DNA from: Chloroflexota bacterium
GTDB taxonomy: Bacteria; Chloroflexota; UBA6077; FW602-bin22; JAMCYS01
Assembly (NCBI GenBank): GCA_023473795.1
Contig: JAMCYS010000086.1
Location: 62,001-126,000 of the forward strand
Length of the DNA: 64,000 nucleotides
Direction of reading: 5' to 3'
A program made the position numbers and the translations under genes. Of the stretch, positions 1 to 8,411 are shown one piece after another (within the stretch, counting starts at the first letter, position 1; every line of letters begins with the position of its first letter). The notes under the pieces are model-generated. The model was not told the DNA's origin and did no database searches. It was given only the letters and a program-made list of their open reading frames with translations.

Positions 1-633
1 TTTACCTTCGGGCTCTTCATCTTTGCTATTGGTCTCGTGCTCAACGTACGCGCGAACCTGGGCCTTGGCCCGTGGAACGTCTTCCAGTACGCGCTGACGC
101 TCTGGACGCCGCTCAGTCTGGGTCAGGTCTCGCAGGTCGTGGGGCTGGCTATCATTGGCGCCAGTTACCTTCTCGGCATCAAGCCGGGAATCGGCACTGT
201 CGCCAACATGCTGTTAATCGGCGTCTTCATCGACGTCGGCATGGCCTGGATTCCGGATGCTCGGGAGCCGCCGCAGCAGTACGTGGCGCTGGCCGCCGGA
301 TTGCTGGCCCTGGGCTTCGGCTCGGGGATGTACATCAAGCCCGCCTTCGGCGCGGGACCACGCGATAGCCTGATGCTCGGCCTGGTGCTGAGATCGGGTT
401 GGCGGGTCGGCCTGATCCGTAACCTGCTGGAAGGAACCGTGCTGGTGGCCGGCTACCTGCTGGGAGGACCGGTCGGCATCGGTACGGCCTTGTTCGTTCT
501 GCTGATTGGACCGGCAGTCGACGCCGGCCTGGTGTTCTGGCGAGTGCCGGTGCAGCGCAGACGACGGGCCTTCGGCAGCTGGCTGCGACGACCCGCGGAT
601 GGCGCCGAGGCCTCGGTGAGTTCGGCCCCTTAG
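1..633 (+). CDS. YczE/YyaS/YitT-type integral membrane protein (5' end outside window)
   Basis: The reading frame is open from base 1, so the true start lies upstream; a GTG at 37 is internal. The visible ~210 residues are almost wholly hydrophobic, with about five membrane segments. They carry the paired Gly-rich motifs LGLGPWN near the start and GAGPRDSLMLG in the middle, plus two PGIGT/VGIGT segments, which is the internal repeat of the YczE/YyaS family. The function of this family is not established in general; in Bacillus the homologue sits beside lipopeptide synthesis genes. A short Arg-rich cytoplasmic tail ends the protein. It is followed 30 bases later by the cyclophilin lipoprotein gene in the same direction, so the two may be co-transcribed. 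Family call is good; role unknown. Confidence 0.8.
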   Translation, partial: FTFGLFIFAIGLVLNVRANLGLGPWNVFQYALTLWTPLSLGQVSQVVGLAIIGASYLLGIKPGIGTVANMLLIGVFIDVGMAWIPDAREPPQQYVALAAGLLALGFGSGMYIKPAFGAGPRDSLMLGLVLRSGWRVGLIRNLLEGTVLVAGYLLGGPVGIGTALFVLLIGPAVDAGLVFWRVPVQRRRRAFGSWLRRPADGAEASVSSAP

Positions 634-663
634 TGCCCGTCTTAGAGGGAGGTTAGGCCCAGT

Positions 664-1326
664 ATGCACACAGTGAGTAGACTCTGGCGACCGCTGGCCC
701 TGTTCCTGCTGGTCGCTTTCGTGGCCGGTTGTCAGTCTCCGGCCGCCCCGGCCGCGAGCCCGGCTAAGCCCGCGGCGCAATCGCAAGGAGGAGCATCGTT
801 GCCCAAGCAGTACAGCGCGCCGCCCCCGATGACCCTCGATACCAAAAAGACCTACACGGCGATCATTCACACCACGGACGGCGACATGAAGGTCGACCTC
901 TTCGCCAAAGAAACGCCCAAGACGGCGAACAACTTCGTGTTCCTGGCCCGCGAGGGCTTCTACGATAACGTGAAGTTCCACCGCATCATCAAGAACTTCA
1001 TGGTTCAGACCGGCGACCCCACCGGCACGGGGACGGGCAGCCCCGGCTACCGCTTCAACGACGAGCCGGTGACTCGCAACTACGTGCGCGGTACGTTGGC
1101 CATGGCCAACTCCGGGCCGAATACCAACGGCAGCCAGTTCTTCATCGTCCACGCCGACTACCCCCTGCCGAAGAACTACACCATCTTCGGCCAGGTCACC
1201 GGCAAGGACAGCCTGGACGTTCTGGACAAAATAGCCAATACCCCGGTGGGGCCCGACGCGCGGGGGGAGATATCGCGGCCTACCCAGGACGTGCGCATCA
1301 CCGGCGTGGATATCGCCGAGCAGTAG
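664..1326 (+). CDS. Cyclophilin-type peptidyl-prolyl cis-trans isomerase, lipoprotein
   Basis: The 220-residue protein catalyses cis-trans isomerisation of Xaa-Pro bonds, probably assisting folding of exported proteins at the outer face of the membrane. Residues 1-23 form a lipoprotein signal peptide ending in VAGC (lipid-attached Cys23), followed by a low-complexity Ala/Pro/Ser/Gln linker to about residue 55. The cyclophilin fold follows, with the motifs FHRIIKNFMVQTGDP, GTLAMANSGPNTNGSQFFI and the F/H residues expected in the active site. A GGGAGG ribosome site lies 10 bases before the ATG. It follows the YczE gene by 30 bases and converges on the PfkB kinase gene. Family assignment is secure; the substrate is unknown. 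Confidence 0.93.
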   Translation: MHTVSRLWRPLALFLLVAFVAGCQSPAAPAASPAKPAAQSQGGASLPKQYSAPPPMTLDTKKTYTAIIHTTDGDMKVDLFAKETPKTANNFVFLAREGFYDNVKFHRIIKNFMVQTGDPTGTGTGSPGYRFNDEPVTRNYVRGTLAMANSGPNTNGSQFFIVHADYPLPKNYTIFGQVTGKDSLDVLDKIANTPVGPDARGEISRPTQDVRITGVDIAEQ

Positions 1327-1365
1327 ATGACCGGGACTGCCGCGCCGACCGGCGCAGCAGCCGCT

Positions 1366-2298
1366 CTAGGCTACACTCTCCACCACTACCTGGGGCAGGA
1401 TCGACTTGACCTCGTCCGCGGTGCCGAGGTGCGTGCCCACGGTCATCGCCGTGGCCGCACCGGCCGCCGTTCCCAGACGCAGGCCATCGCGGATCGGCTC
1501 GCCCCGCGCTAGGGCCAGGGACAGGCCTGCCACCAGCGAATCGCCCGAGCCAACCGTGCTCCGCCGTTCCACCACCGGTGGCACGGCGCGGTAGGCCTGC
1601 CCCTTCTCCACGCAGATGGCTCCCTGCGCGCCCATGGAGATGACTACCACTTCCACGCCCTGGCCGAGCGATTCTCTAGCCCCTGCCAGCACCGCCGGCA
1701 AGTCCGGCAGCGCGCGTCCCAGCAGGCGCTCTGCCTCCCGCACGTTGGGTTTGATGCGGGTCGGCCCGACCGCCACCCCGGCGCGAAAGGCTTCGCCATC
1801 GACATCAAGGATTGTCTTCACGCCTTTGGCACGCGCCAGACGAACGTAGTCGGCGTAAGTGTCGGGCGGCAACCCGTTTGGCAGGCTACCTGCCAGCACT
1901 AGCACGCTGCCCGCCTGGACCCAGTAGGCCAGAATCTGAGCCAGCGCTTCCGCGTGCTCAGCGCTGACCCCCGGTCCCGCGCCGTACAGGCTCGTGGCAG
2001 CGCCGGAGGCTTCGTCCACCACCGTGACATTGATCCGAGCCTGGCCGGGAAGGCGCACGAAATGGCTCTGCACCCCTTCGTCGTCGAGGGCTCGCTCCAC
2101 GACCGCGCCGATCTCTCCCGCGAGAAAGCCAAAGGCTATGGTGGGATAGCCGAGACGGTGGACTACTCTAGAAACGTTAATGCCTTTGCCCGCCGGATCG
2201 AGCTGGGCATCGTGGAAGCGATTGACCGCGCCCACGTCGAGCCGGTCAACGAAGACTGTCTGGTCCACGGCTGGATTGCAGGTAAGGGTGATGATCAA
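1366..2298 (-). CDS. 1-phosphofructokinase / tagatose-6-phosphate kinase family sugar kinase (PfkB)
   Basis: This 310-residue ribokinase-superfamily (PfkB) kinase transfers phosphate from ATP to a phosphosugar. The N-terminus MIITLTCNPAVDQTVFVD is typical of the FruK/LacC branch. The ATP/anion-hole signature GSGDSLVAG near residue 250 carries the catalytic Asp, and the glycine-rich AGKGIN segment near residue 38 marks substrate binding. It lies 33 bases downstream of the SDR gene at the end of the first ABC-importer cluster, so it probably phosphorylates a product of that transported sugar. Whether the substrate is fructose-1-P, tagatose-6-P or another keto-sugar phosphate cannot be told from sequence alone. 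Confidence 0.88.
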   Translation of the reverse strand: MIITLTCNPAVDQTVFVDRLDVGAVNRFHDAQLDPAGKGINVSRVVHRLGYPTIAFGFLAGEIGAVVERALDDEGVQSHFVRLPGQARINVTVVDEASGAATSLYGAGPGVSAEHAEALAQILAYWVQAGSVLVLAGSLPNGLPPDTYADYVRLARAKGVKTILDVDGEAFRAGVAVGPTRIKPNVREAERLLGRALPDLPAVLAGARESLGQGVEVVVISMGAQGAICVEKGQAYRAVPPVVERRSTVGSGDSLVAGLSLALARGEPIRDGLRLGTAAGAATAMTVGTHLGTADEVKSILPQVVVESVA

Positions 2299-2331
2299 CG
2301 GTTCCCCGACCTGGCTGCTTCACAAGGAGCG

Positions 2332-3111
2332 CTAGGCCATCCAGGTGCCACCGTTCACACTCAACGTCTGGCCGGTGACGAAACTGTTCTCCGGCTGCAC
2401 GAGGAAGAGAACGGCCCGGCCAATGTCCTCTGGTTCCCCCAGCCTACCGACCGGAATGAGGGCCTGGCGCCGCTTGATCTCCGCCTCGCCGACCCGCCCC
2501 AGCATAGGAGTCATGATCGGTCCCGGCGCGATCACATTGACGGTAATGCCCAACGGTGCCAGCTCGAAAGCCATGGCCTTGGTTAGGGCAACGACCCCCG
2601 CCTTGGCCACCGCGTAGTCGGCCTGGGCCCAACCGCCGGGTTTGGCGCCCAACACGTGCCCGGCCAAGGCGACCCGGGAAGAGAGATTGACGATCCGACC
2701 GTAGCCCACCGTCAGCATGCTTGGCAGCACCGCCCGGCTGCAATAGAAGCAGCTATTCAAGTTGCCGTCGATTACCCGCTGCCAGGACTCGTTGTCGGTA
2801 TCCTTGAGCATCTTCCCGGAGCCCTCGACGCCCGCGTTGTTAACCAGGATATCGATGCGGCCGAAGCGCTTGAGCGTGTCGTCGATCAGCCGTTGCACCT
2901 GTTCGGGCTGGCTAACGTCGGTCGGCACATCGACGACTTCGCCGCCCCTGGCTCGGATTTCCGCCGCGGCTGCCGCCAGCGTCTCCGCGCCCCGGGCAAC
3001 CATCATCACACGCGCCCCTTGCCCCGCCAAAAGGACGGCGATCGCCTTGCCGATGCCTTTGGATGCGCCGGTTACTATTGCCACCTGTCCGGAAAGCGTA
3101 CCCTCGCTCAT
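2332..3111 (-). CDS. Short-chain dehydrogenase/reductase (SDR)
   Basis: A classical SDR of 259 residues: the cofactor motif TGASKGIGK is near residue 16, NNAGVEG near residue 92, and the catalytic Tyr-Lys pair is in YAVAKAG near residue 165. The C-terminal PGPIMTPM and NGGTWMA segments are typical of the FabG/gluconate-5-dehydrogenase group. It probably oxidises or reduces a sugar or polyol with NAD(P). It is placed between the first binding-protein gene (147 bases upstream, across a strong hairpin) and the PfkB kinase gene (33 bases downstream). The order importer - SDR - kinase suggests import, redox conversion and phosphorylation of one substrate. The exact substrate is not known. Confidence 0.9.
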   Translation of the reverse strand: MSEGTLSGQVAIVTGASKGIGKAIAVLLAGQGARVMMVARGAETLAAAAAEIRARGGEVVDVPTDVSQPEQVQRLIDDTLKRFGRIDILVNNAGVEGSGKMLKDTDNESWQRVIDGNLNSCFYCSRAVLPSMLTVGYGRIVNLSSRVALAGHVLGAKPGGWAQADYAVAKAGVVALTKAMAFELAPLGITVNVIAPGPIMTPMLGRVGEAEIKRRQALIPVGRLGEPEDIGRAVLFLVQPENSFVTGQTLSVNGGTWMA

Positions 3112-3189
3112 CTAGTTCCCCTCACAATTATGGTGCCAAGAGCTAGCATACACTATGACCGAGCCCAGGCCAAGCTGAGCCGACCAACG

Positions 3190-3229
3190 CTGCGGGCGCG
3201 GCCGGGCGTGAGCCCGGCCGCGCCCGCAG
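3190..3229 (-). terminator. Strong GC hairpin between binding-protein and SDR genes
   Basis: An 18-bp perfect stem (3190-3207 with 3212-3229) closes a 4-base loop, 29 bases past the stop of the binding-protein gene. No T-run follows on the minus strand. It is therefore either a weak terminator or an mRNA 3'-stabiliser that would raise binding-protein message over the SDR/kinase message. Confidence 0.6.
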
Positions 3230-3258
3230 CCAAGATTCTCGTCTCCAGCCCAGCCGAA

Positions 3259-4650
3259 CTAGGGGTTAATCTTGACGCCTTCCTTCTGCAGAATGCCAAT
3301 CACGTCGGTCTGCAGGGACTTCATCGCGTCATTCACCTTAGCTTGGCCGGAGATGACGCTGGTGATGGCCTGGGCCAAACGATCGCCGACCGGCGGGAAG
3401 GAAGGCACCGTGCGGTAGGCCATGTAGCCCCCCTCGCCCGCCTGCTTCATCACGCCCTCCTCCAGGGCCGTCAAGTCGGAATCACCCCACTTGTACTTCT
3501 TTCTGACGTCCGCGTTGTTGAGCACCGAGGAACGGGTCGTGGCGATGTGGCCGTAGTTCATCGCCATCTTCAGCATCGTCTCTTTGCTGACCGCCCACTT
3601 GATGAACTCCCAGGCGGCCTTCTTGTTCTTGCCCGCGGGGTTCATTAGGAAGCCGTGCACCGCCAGTTGGGGAAAGTGTCCAGCCGGACCCTTGGGCGTC
3701 TGGGTGAAGGCGAACTTGTCCGCGATCTGGGTTCTCTTGGTATCGATGATCTGCTGCACGTTGCCGGTGCCGTCGAGGTAGACGGCTGCCTTACCCTGGT
3801 GCATTATGGTTTCGGCGACCGCCGCCTCCAGGCTGCCGCAACCGGGGGCGCCATACTTGGCGCACATGGTCGTGAACATGTCCGCCGCCTTGATCGCCTC
3901 TGGCGTGTTGAACATCGGCGTCAGGTCCGTGGGCGGATTCTTGAAGAACTTGCCACCGTAGGACAGCATCCAGTTAGGATAGATCCAGTGCATGTTGTTT
4001 TGGGTGACGAAGAAAGCGACATCCGGGGTGTGGATCTTGGCCGCCGCCGCCTGGAGGTCATCAAAGGTCTCCGGGAACTTGCTGTAGCCCGCCTTCTCCA
4101 GCAGGTCCTTGCGGTAGCCTACGATCGTGCAGTCCGCCAGCCAGGGGAAGGCGTAGATCTTGCCGCCGACGGTGAAGGGTGCGATGGCGCCGCTGACGAA
4201 GTCCGGCACGTCGAACTGGGCCTTGTCGGTCAAATTCGGGTCGTTGATGTACGAGTCGAGCGGTTCGGCCCAGCCGGCGCCGATCCAACGCCCGGTGCGG
4301 ATGTAGATCATCTGCAGCACGTCGTAGGCGCCGGAGGCAGTGGACAGCTCCAGGTCGGCCTTCTGGTTCAGGTTCTGGAACGCCAGCATGTCCACCTGGC
4401 CCTTGATGCCCGTCTTCTGCTCCAAATCGGCCAGGTTCTCTGACAAACCGGTACCGTAGTCGATCTGTGTCATCAAGAGCTTGACCGTGGTGCCTGCGTA
4501 GGGCTTGGCACCAGCGGCCACCGGCGCCTGCGTAGCCGCGGGTGGCGCCGCGGACGTACAGGCGGCCAACAGTGTCACCCCACCGGCCGCCGCCGCTCCC
4601 TTGAGCAGCTGTCGACGAGAAACGCGGAGCTCGCTCAGATTCTTGGCCAT
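3259..4650 (-). CDS. Carbohydrate ABC transporter substrate-binding protein
   Basis: This 463-residue extracytoplasmic binding protein belongs to the MalE/UgpB-like family 1 and delivers a sugar or polyol to the MalFG-type permeases encoded just upstream. The N-terminus has a twin-arginine motif (SRRQLLKGA) running into a lipobox (LLAAC, Cys near residue 31), so it is probably Tat-exported and lipid-anchored. A short Ala/Pro/Thr linker follows. The body shows the usual family features: a YDVLQM-type segment, a GKIYAFPW segment and aromatic residues near the C-terminus. It is the third gene of the permease-permease-binding protein order and is followed by a strong hairpin, then by SDR and kinase genes. 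Ligand unknown. Confidence 0.9.
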   Translation of the reverse strand: MAKNLSELRVSRRQLLKGAAAAGGVTLLAACTSAAPPAATQAPVAAGAKPYAGTTVKLLMTQIDYGTGLSENLADLEQKTGIKGQVDMLAFQNLNQKADLELSTASGAYDVLQMIYIRTGRWIGAGWAEPLDSYINDPNLTDKAQFDVPDFVSGAIAPFTVGGKIYAFPWLADCTIVGYRKDLLEKAGYSKFPETFDDLQAAAAKIHTPDVAFFVTQNNMHWIYPNWMLSYGGKFFKNPPTDLTPMFNTPEAIKAADMFTTMCAKYGAPGCGSLEAAVAETIMHQGKAAVYLDGTGNVQQIIDTKRTQIADKFAFTQTPKGPAGHFPQLAVHGFLMNPAGKNKKAAWEFIKWAVSKETMLKMAMNYGHIATTRSSVLNNADVRKKYKWGDSDLTALEEGVMKQAGEGGYMAYRTVPSFPPVGDRLAQAITSVISGQAKVNDAMKSLQTDVIGILQKEGVKINP

Positions 4651-4732
4651 GGCTTAGTCCACCCCTCCTGTACTAATCTCGACGCCGCTGGAATCCAACG
4701 CGGGGACGCGGGTACGGCGCCGGCCCCGCCCG

Positions 4733-5590
4733 CTAACCCTTGACGGCACCGGCCGTGAGACCGGTAATGAGATACTTCCGCACAGCCAGAGAGAACAAGA
4801 CGACCGGCAGCATGATCATCGTGCCCGCAGCCGAGATCTTGCCCCACTCCCAGGTCTCGTAGTTCATGAAGTTGGCGATCGCCACCGGTCCGGTTACTGC
4901 TTCACTTCGCGTCAGAATCAGCGAGAAGAAGAAGTCGTTCCACGACATGAGAAAGCAGAAGATGGCGGTAGTCGCCAGGCCGGGGGCGCAGAGAGGCAAG
5001 GTAACCCGCCAGAAGGTGCCGATGATGCTGGCGCCGTCGATGTAGGCCGCCTCCTCCAACGCGGTCGGGATGCCGTCGAAGAACGTGCGCATCATCCAGA
5101 TGACGAGAGAAAGGTTGAAAGTAAGATATACGATCACCAGCCCATGCAGGGTGTCAATCCAGTCCAGCTGCTTGTAGATCAAGAAGAAAGGAATGCCGAA
5201 CGCTACAGGTGGGGCCATGCGAGTCGACAGGGTCCAGAGGGAGAGGGCCTGGTCTCGCCTGAAGTGCCCGCGCGAGAGGGCGTAGGCCGCCGGCACGCCG
5301 AGGATGAGGGAGATGACGGTGGTCGCGACGGAAACGACGGCGCTGTTGCCGAGCGGCTGCAGGAACTTCGGCGTCATCACCAGCGCGTAGTTGTCCCAGA
5401 CGGGCGCGAAGATCAAGTTGGGCGGCATGACAAAGGCATCGCGTGCGGGCTTCAGAGAGAGTTCGACCAGGTGGAATACTGGGAAGAGCACGATCACCAG
5501 CAGTATGGCCGTTAGGAAGTAGAGAAGCGAACGACGTATGGTGTGCGACAGAGGCCTGCGGTTGGCTACATACACGCTGGCGCTACTCAA
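4733..5590 (-). CDS. Carbohydrate ABC transporter permease, MalG type
   Basis: Inner-membrane permease of 285 residues with six predicted membrane segments. The cytoplasmic EAA loop that docks the ATPase is EEAAYIDGASIIGTFWRVTLPL near residue 180, and the family C-terminus GLTAGAVKG is present. It starts with TTG at 5590, inside the last codons of the MalF gene (8-base overlap), with GGAGG six bases before it. It forms a heterodimer with the MalF-type partner. No ATPase gene is present in the cluster, so a shared MsiK/MalK-like ATPase encoded elsewhere probably serves it. It is a clear paralogue of the permease gene at 9408-10265, sharing even the same TTG-overlap junction. Confidence 0.93.
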   Translation of the reverse strand: MSSASVYVANRRPLSHTIRRSLLYFLTAILLVIVLFPVFHLVELSLKPARDAFVMPPNLIFAPVWDNYALVMTPKFLQPLGNSAVVSVATTVISLILGVPAAYALSRGHFRRDQALSLWTLSTRMAPPVAFGIPFFLIYKQLDWIDTLHGLVIVYLTFNLSLVIWMMRTFFDGIPTALEEAAYIDGASIIGTFWRVTLPLCAPGLATTAIFCFLMSWNDFFFSLILTRSEAVTGPVAIANFMNYETWEWGKISAAGTMIMLPVVLFSLAVRKYLITGLTAGAVKG

Positions 5591-6521
5591 CTTCCGCCTC
5601 CTGGCCCACAGTGCGGATGATCGTGGCGCTGAGGACGAACGTCACGACCAGCATCACCACTATGATGGCGCTGGAATAGCCGATATAGGAATAGGAGAAC
5701 CCCTCCAGGAACGCGTAGAAGTTCGTCGCCTCGGTCACGTTGCCCGGTCCGCCGCCGGTCATTATGTAAATTTGAGGGAAAGCCTTGACACTATCGATGA
5801 AACGAAAGAGGCCGGCGACGAGGAGGACCGGTCTCAAGAGAGGCAAGGTGATGTAGCGAAAGACCTGCAAACCAGACGCGCCGTCTATCTTCGCCGCCTC
5901 GAGAGGCTCTTCTGGCATCATCTGCAGGGCTGCCAACACCATTAGGAGCACGAAAGGAGTCCATTCCCACACGTCCGAGATGATGATCGCCCAGAGCGCC
6001 AGATTGGCGTCCATCAACCACACCGGCTGCGGCAAGTGCACGAGACCAAGCAGCCAGTTGAGCACGCTGACGTTTGGCGTGAAGAACAGCTTCCAGTTAA
6101 GGGCCACAACTACGGGCGGGAGCACCATGGGGATGATGAACGCCGAGCGGATCAGGTCCAGAAAGCGTAGGCGGGCATTCAGGAGTAGCGCCAGGCCTAG
6201 TCCTATGAGGAGCTGCAGCGTGACGTCGAAGAAGGAGAGGCGGGCCTGCACCGCGAGGGAGTTCCAGAAGCGACCGTCGTCAATCAGGCCCTGGAAATTC
6301 TCCATGCCAACGAAGCGCAAGGAAGCCAGCTTTGCCAGATTCAGGGGAGTAACGCTAGTGGCGAGGAGAAACACAGTCGGCACAATGGTGACGATGAAGA
6401 GTACGATCAGCGCCGGAGCGAGCAGGGCGACAAACGTGCGGCCGCGTGCCCGCGACCAGGAGGCCCCCGCTCGCCGAGGCTTGGCTAGGCGGAACGCGAC
6501 GGATTCCTCGCCCGGCTGCAC
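5583..6521 (-). CDS. Carbohydrate ABC transporter permease, MalF type
   Basis: First gene of the importer operon: a 312-residue permease with about six membrane segments. The EAA loop EEPLEAAKIDGASGLQVFRYI lies near residue 200. I place the start at GTG 6521 because GGAGGT sits eight bases upstream. An upstream in-frame start at 6590 would add 23 residues of non-membrane sequence without a ribosome site. A strong promoter (6617-6645) precedes it and a palindrome lies in the leader. It overlaps the MalG gene by 8 bases, so translation is coupled. It pairs with MalG and the binding protein of this operon; the substrate is unknown. Confidence 0.92.
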   Translation of the reverse strand: MQPGEESVAFRLAKPRRAGASWSRARGRTFVALLAPALIVLFIVTIVPTVFLLATSVTPLNLAKLASLRFVGMENFQGLIDDGRFWNSLAVQARLSFFDVTLQLLIGLGLALLLNARLRFLDLIRSAFIIPMVLPPVVVALNWKLFFTPNVSVLNWLLGLVHLPQPVWLMDANLALWAIIISDVWEWTPFVLLMVLAALQMMPEEPLEAAKIDGASGLQVFRYITLPLLRPVLLVAGLFRFIDSVKAFPQIYIMTGGGPGNVTEATNFYAFLEGFSYSYIGYSSAIIVVMLVVTFVLSATIIRTVGQEAEVE

Positions 6522-6581
6522 GTGCCCTGACCTCCCCCGATCTTGGTCACACTGAGGAACGAGGGTCGCCCGCCAGGAGAC

Positions 6582-6595
6582 ACACGACATCGTGT
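6582..6595. promoter_or_regulatory. Palindrome in leader of the first importer operon (possible operator)
   Basis: ACACGA-CA-TCGTGT is a perfect 6+6 palindrome about 15-25 bases downstream of the likely transcription start. A looser outer pair, GAGAC/GTCTC, surrounds it. The position suits a roadblock-type repressor site. No cognate regulator can be named. Confidence 0.4.
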
Positions 6596-6616
6596 CTGTC
6601 GGTCTCTTGCTACCGG

Positions 6617-6645
6617 ATTGTACATCGCTAGAGGCCGCTTGTCAA
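6617..6645 (-). promoter_or_regulatory. Sigma-70 promoter of the first sugar importer operon
   Basis: On the minus strand TTGACA (6645-6640), a 17-base spacer and TACAAT (6622-6617) give a near-consensus promoter. The start would be near 6610, about 90 bases before the MalF GTG. Confidence 0.7.
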
Positions 6646-6662
6646 CGCCTACCAGGCCTGAG

Positions 6663-6818
6663 ATCCGTGCATAACTGGCAGGTATGGCGGTAGGGGCGGG
6701 GCTCCGTACCCGCCCGCCCGTCTAATCCCCACGCCGAGCTGGCAACTACGCCGCTACGGCGGCCGCGGCCGCTGGCGGGCGGGCAGAGACGCCCGCCCCT
6801 ACGGGATTATGCACGGAT
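6663..6818. repeat. 156-bp MITE-like palindromic element
   Basis: Outer arms ATCCGTGCATAA (6663-6674) and TTATGCACGGAT (6807-6818) are perfect inverted repeats. Inside them lie a second pair, GTAGGGGCGGG (6690-6700) and CCCGCCCCTAC (6792-6802), and a very GC-rich core. No coding sequence is evident. The nested inverted-repeat plan matches non-autonomous mobile or REP-type repeats. It fills much of the 487-base non-coding stretch 6522-7008, between two divergent promoters. Confidence 0.6.
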
Positions 6819-6890
6819 GTCAGCTACCAGGCCAGTCGCGGCAACAACGCTGGCGGTGACGTGGCGCAGCCCGAACACGGCTTGTCTACC

Positions 6891-6919
6891 TTGACGGGCA
6901 GCACCCACGATGCTATCCT
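6891..6919 (+). promoter_or_regulatory. Sigma-70 promoter of the Gfo/Idh/MocA gene
   Basis: TTGACG (6891-6896), a 17-base spacer and TATCCT (6914-6919) lie about 90 bases upstream of the ATG at 7009. Confidence 0.55.
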
Positions 6920-7008
6920 GGCCATAGTGGGCAACCGCTTTCTGCCGAACTAGCGACCCCGAACCTGTTCCCACCACAGGTCGCATCTTAGTCGGGAGAG
7001 GAGATCCA

Positions 7009-8202
7009 ATGCCAGGAGCCAGCTTCCACGCTACTCGCCCGCTCTCAGGCGTGCCCACGATCCCCGTCGGCGTCATCGGCTACGGCTGGATCGGCCGCGC
7101 TCACTCCGTGGCGATGAATCGGCTGCGGGACGCCACCTGGCCGCCCAACGTGCTACCGCGGTTGGTGGCCATCTGTGGCCGCAATGAAGAGAAAGTCGGC
7201 GCCGCGGCCCAGCGCTGGGGGTACGAGGGCTACTACACCGACTGGCACGATCTCGTGACCGATCCAGACATCCAGGCGGTGATCGTCGGCGCTCAAGCCT
7301 ATTTGCACCGCGAGCCATCCCTGGCCGCCCTGGCGGCAGGCAAGCACGTGCTTTGCGAGAAACCGCTGGCGCCGGACCTCCCGGAAGCGCGGCAGATGCG
7401 CGACGCCGCTCGGCAGAGCAGGACGCTGGCGATGACCGGTTTCAGCTACCGCTTCGTGCCGGCGCTCAAATTGATGCGCGATATCGTGCACAGTGGCGCC
7501 TTGGGGCCCATTAGCCTTTTCCGCGGCCACTATCTGAACGAGTCACGCCGCGACCCCCTGCTGCCCGCCTTTGGCGACGCGCCCGAAGTGAGGGGGCGCG
7601 GGCCACTCAACGACGTGGGCTCCCACCTCATCGACATCGCCCGCTTCCTGCTCGGCGACATAGCGGCCGTTTCCGGCAAGGTGCTTACCCACCTGACGCC
7701 CCGGCCGTCCCCAACCAGACCGGGTGAAATGGTAGACGTACCGCAGGAGGACACGTTCCACGGCGTGGTGGACTTCGCTGGCGGGACGACGGGCATCATT
7801 GAAGGCAGCGCGGTCGCCACGGGCCGCAAGAACTGGTTTTCGGTTGAGGTGAACGGCGTGCAAGGCACCGTGCGCTTCAACCTTGAGCGGCTCAACGAGC
7901 TAGAGGTCTACTTGCTGGACGGGGCCCAGCCGGAGGCCATGGGTTTCCGGGACATCCTCGTCACGGAGAGCAGCCATCCCTACCTCAGATACTGGTGGCC
8001 AAAGGGGCACGTAGTTGGCTGGGAAGCGACCCTGGTCAACGAGGTCCATCACTTCTTGAGCTGCATCCAGGGTGGGCGGGCGTTGGCTCCCGAAGGAGCG
8101 ACTTTCGAGGATGGCTACCAGGCAGCGCTGGTGGCGGAGGCGCTGCGCCGGTCCTCCCGAGACGGATGCAGGGTAGAGGTCAGCAGCCTGGAGCGCGGAT
8201 AG
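7009..8202 (+). CDS. Gfo/Idh/MocA family oxidoreductase
   Basis: A 397-residue NAD(P)-dependent sugar or inositol dehydrogenase-like enzyme. The N-terminal Rossmann motif VGVIGYGWIGRAH begins near residue 20. The family EKP motif (HVLCEKPLAPD, near residue 117) supplies the conserved Lys, and GSHLIDIARFLLGD carries the His/Asp active-site pair typical of the family. GGAGAGGAG precedes the ATG. The gene stands alone on the plus strand between two sugar-importer operons of the opposite strand, flanked by two MITE-like repeats. It probably oxidises or epimerises the imported cyclitol or sugar; which position it attacks is unknown. Confidence 0.92.
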   Translation: MPGASFHATRPLSGVPTIPVGVIGYGWIGRAHSVAMNRLRDATWPPNVLPRLVAICGRNEEKVGAAAQRWGYEGYYTDWHDLVTDPDIQAVIVGAQAYLHREPSLAALAAGKHVLCEKPLAPDLPEARQMRDAARQSRTLAMTGFSYRFVPALKLMRDIVHSGALGPISLFRGHYLNESRRDPLLPAFGDAPEVRGRGPLNDVGSHLIDIARFLLGDIAAVSGKVLTHLTPRPSPTRPGEMVDVPQEDTFHGVVDFAGGTTGIIEGSAVATGRKNWFSVEVNGVQGTVRFNLERLNELEVYLLDGAQPEAMGFRDILVTESSHPYLRYWWPKGHVVGWEATLVNEVHHFLSCIQGGRALAPEGATFEDGYQAALVAEALRRSSRDGCRVEVSSLERG

Positions 8203-8238
8203 TCGACGCGGGTGCGGCTCGCGACCGCAACCGCCTTG

Positions 8239-8388
8239 GAGGCTGTGCAAGAAGTGGGCTCTGGCATGAATGCCAGTAGTAGGGACGGCGGCTGAAGCCG
8301 CGCTCGGCCATTCATGGCCCGTCCCTAACCCCGTCTTTCAAAGCGGGGAGCGCAACTGATGTCAGCGTCGGGATCCTCGCACAGCCTC
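8239..8388. repeat. 150-bp MITE-like palindromic element
   Basis: Outer arms GAGGCTGTGC (8239-8248) and GCACAGCCTC (8379-8388) are perfect inverted repeats. Nested within them is TAGGGACG/CGTCCCTA (8280-8287 and 8320-8327), with two short hairpins between (GGCT/AGCC and GGCCAT/ATGGCC). The size and architecture match the element at 6663-6818, though the arms differ. It lies in the gap between the convergent Gfo/Idh and sugar-isomerase genes. Confidence 0.55.
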
Positions 8389-8411
8389 TCAGAGCAGCCC
8401 CGGCCGCCAGT

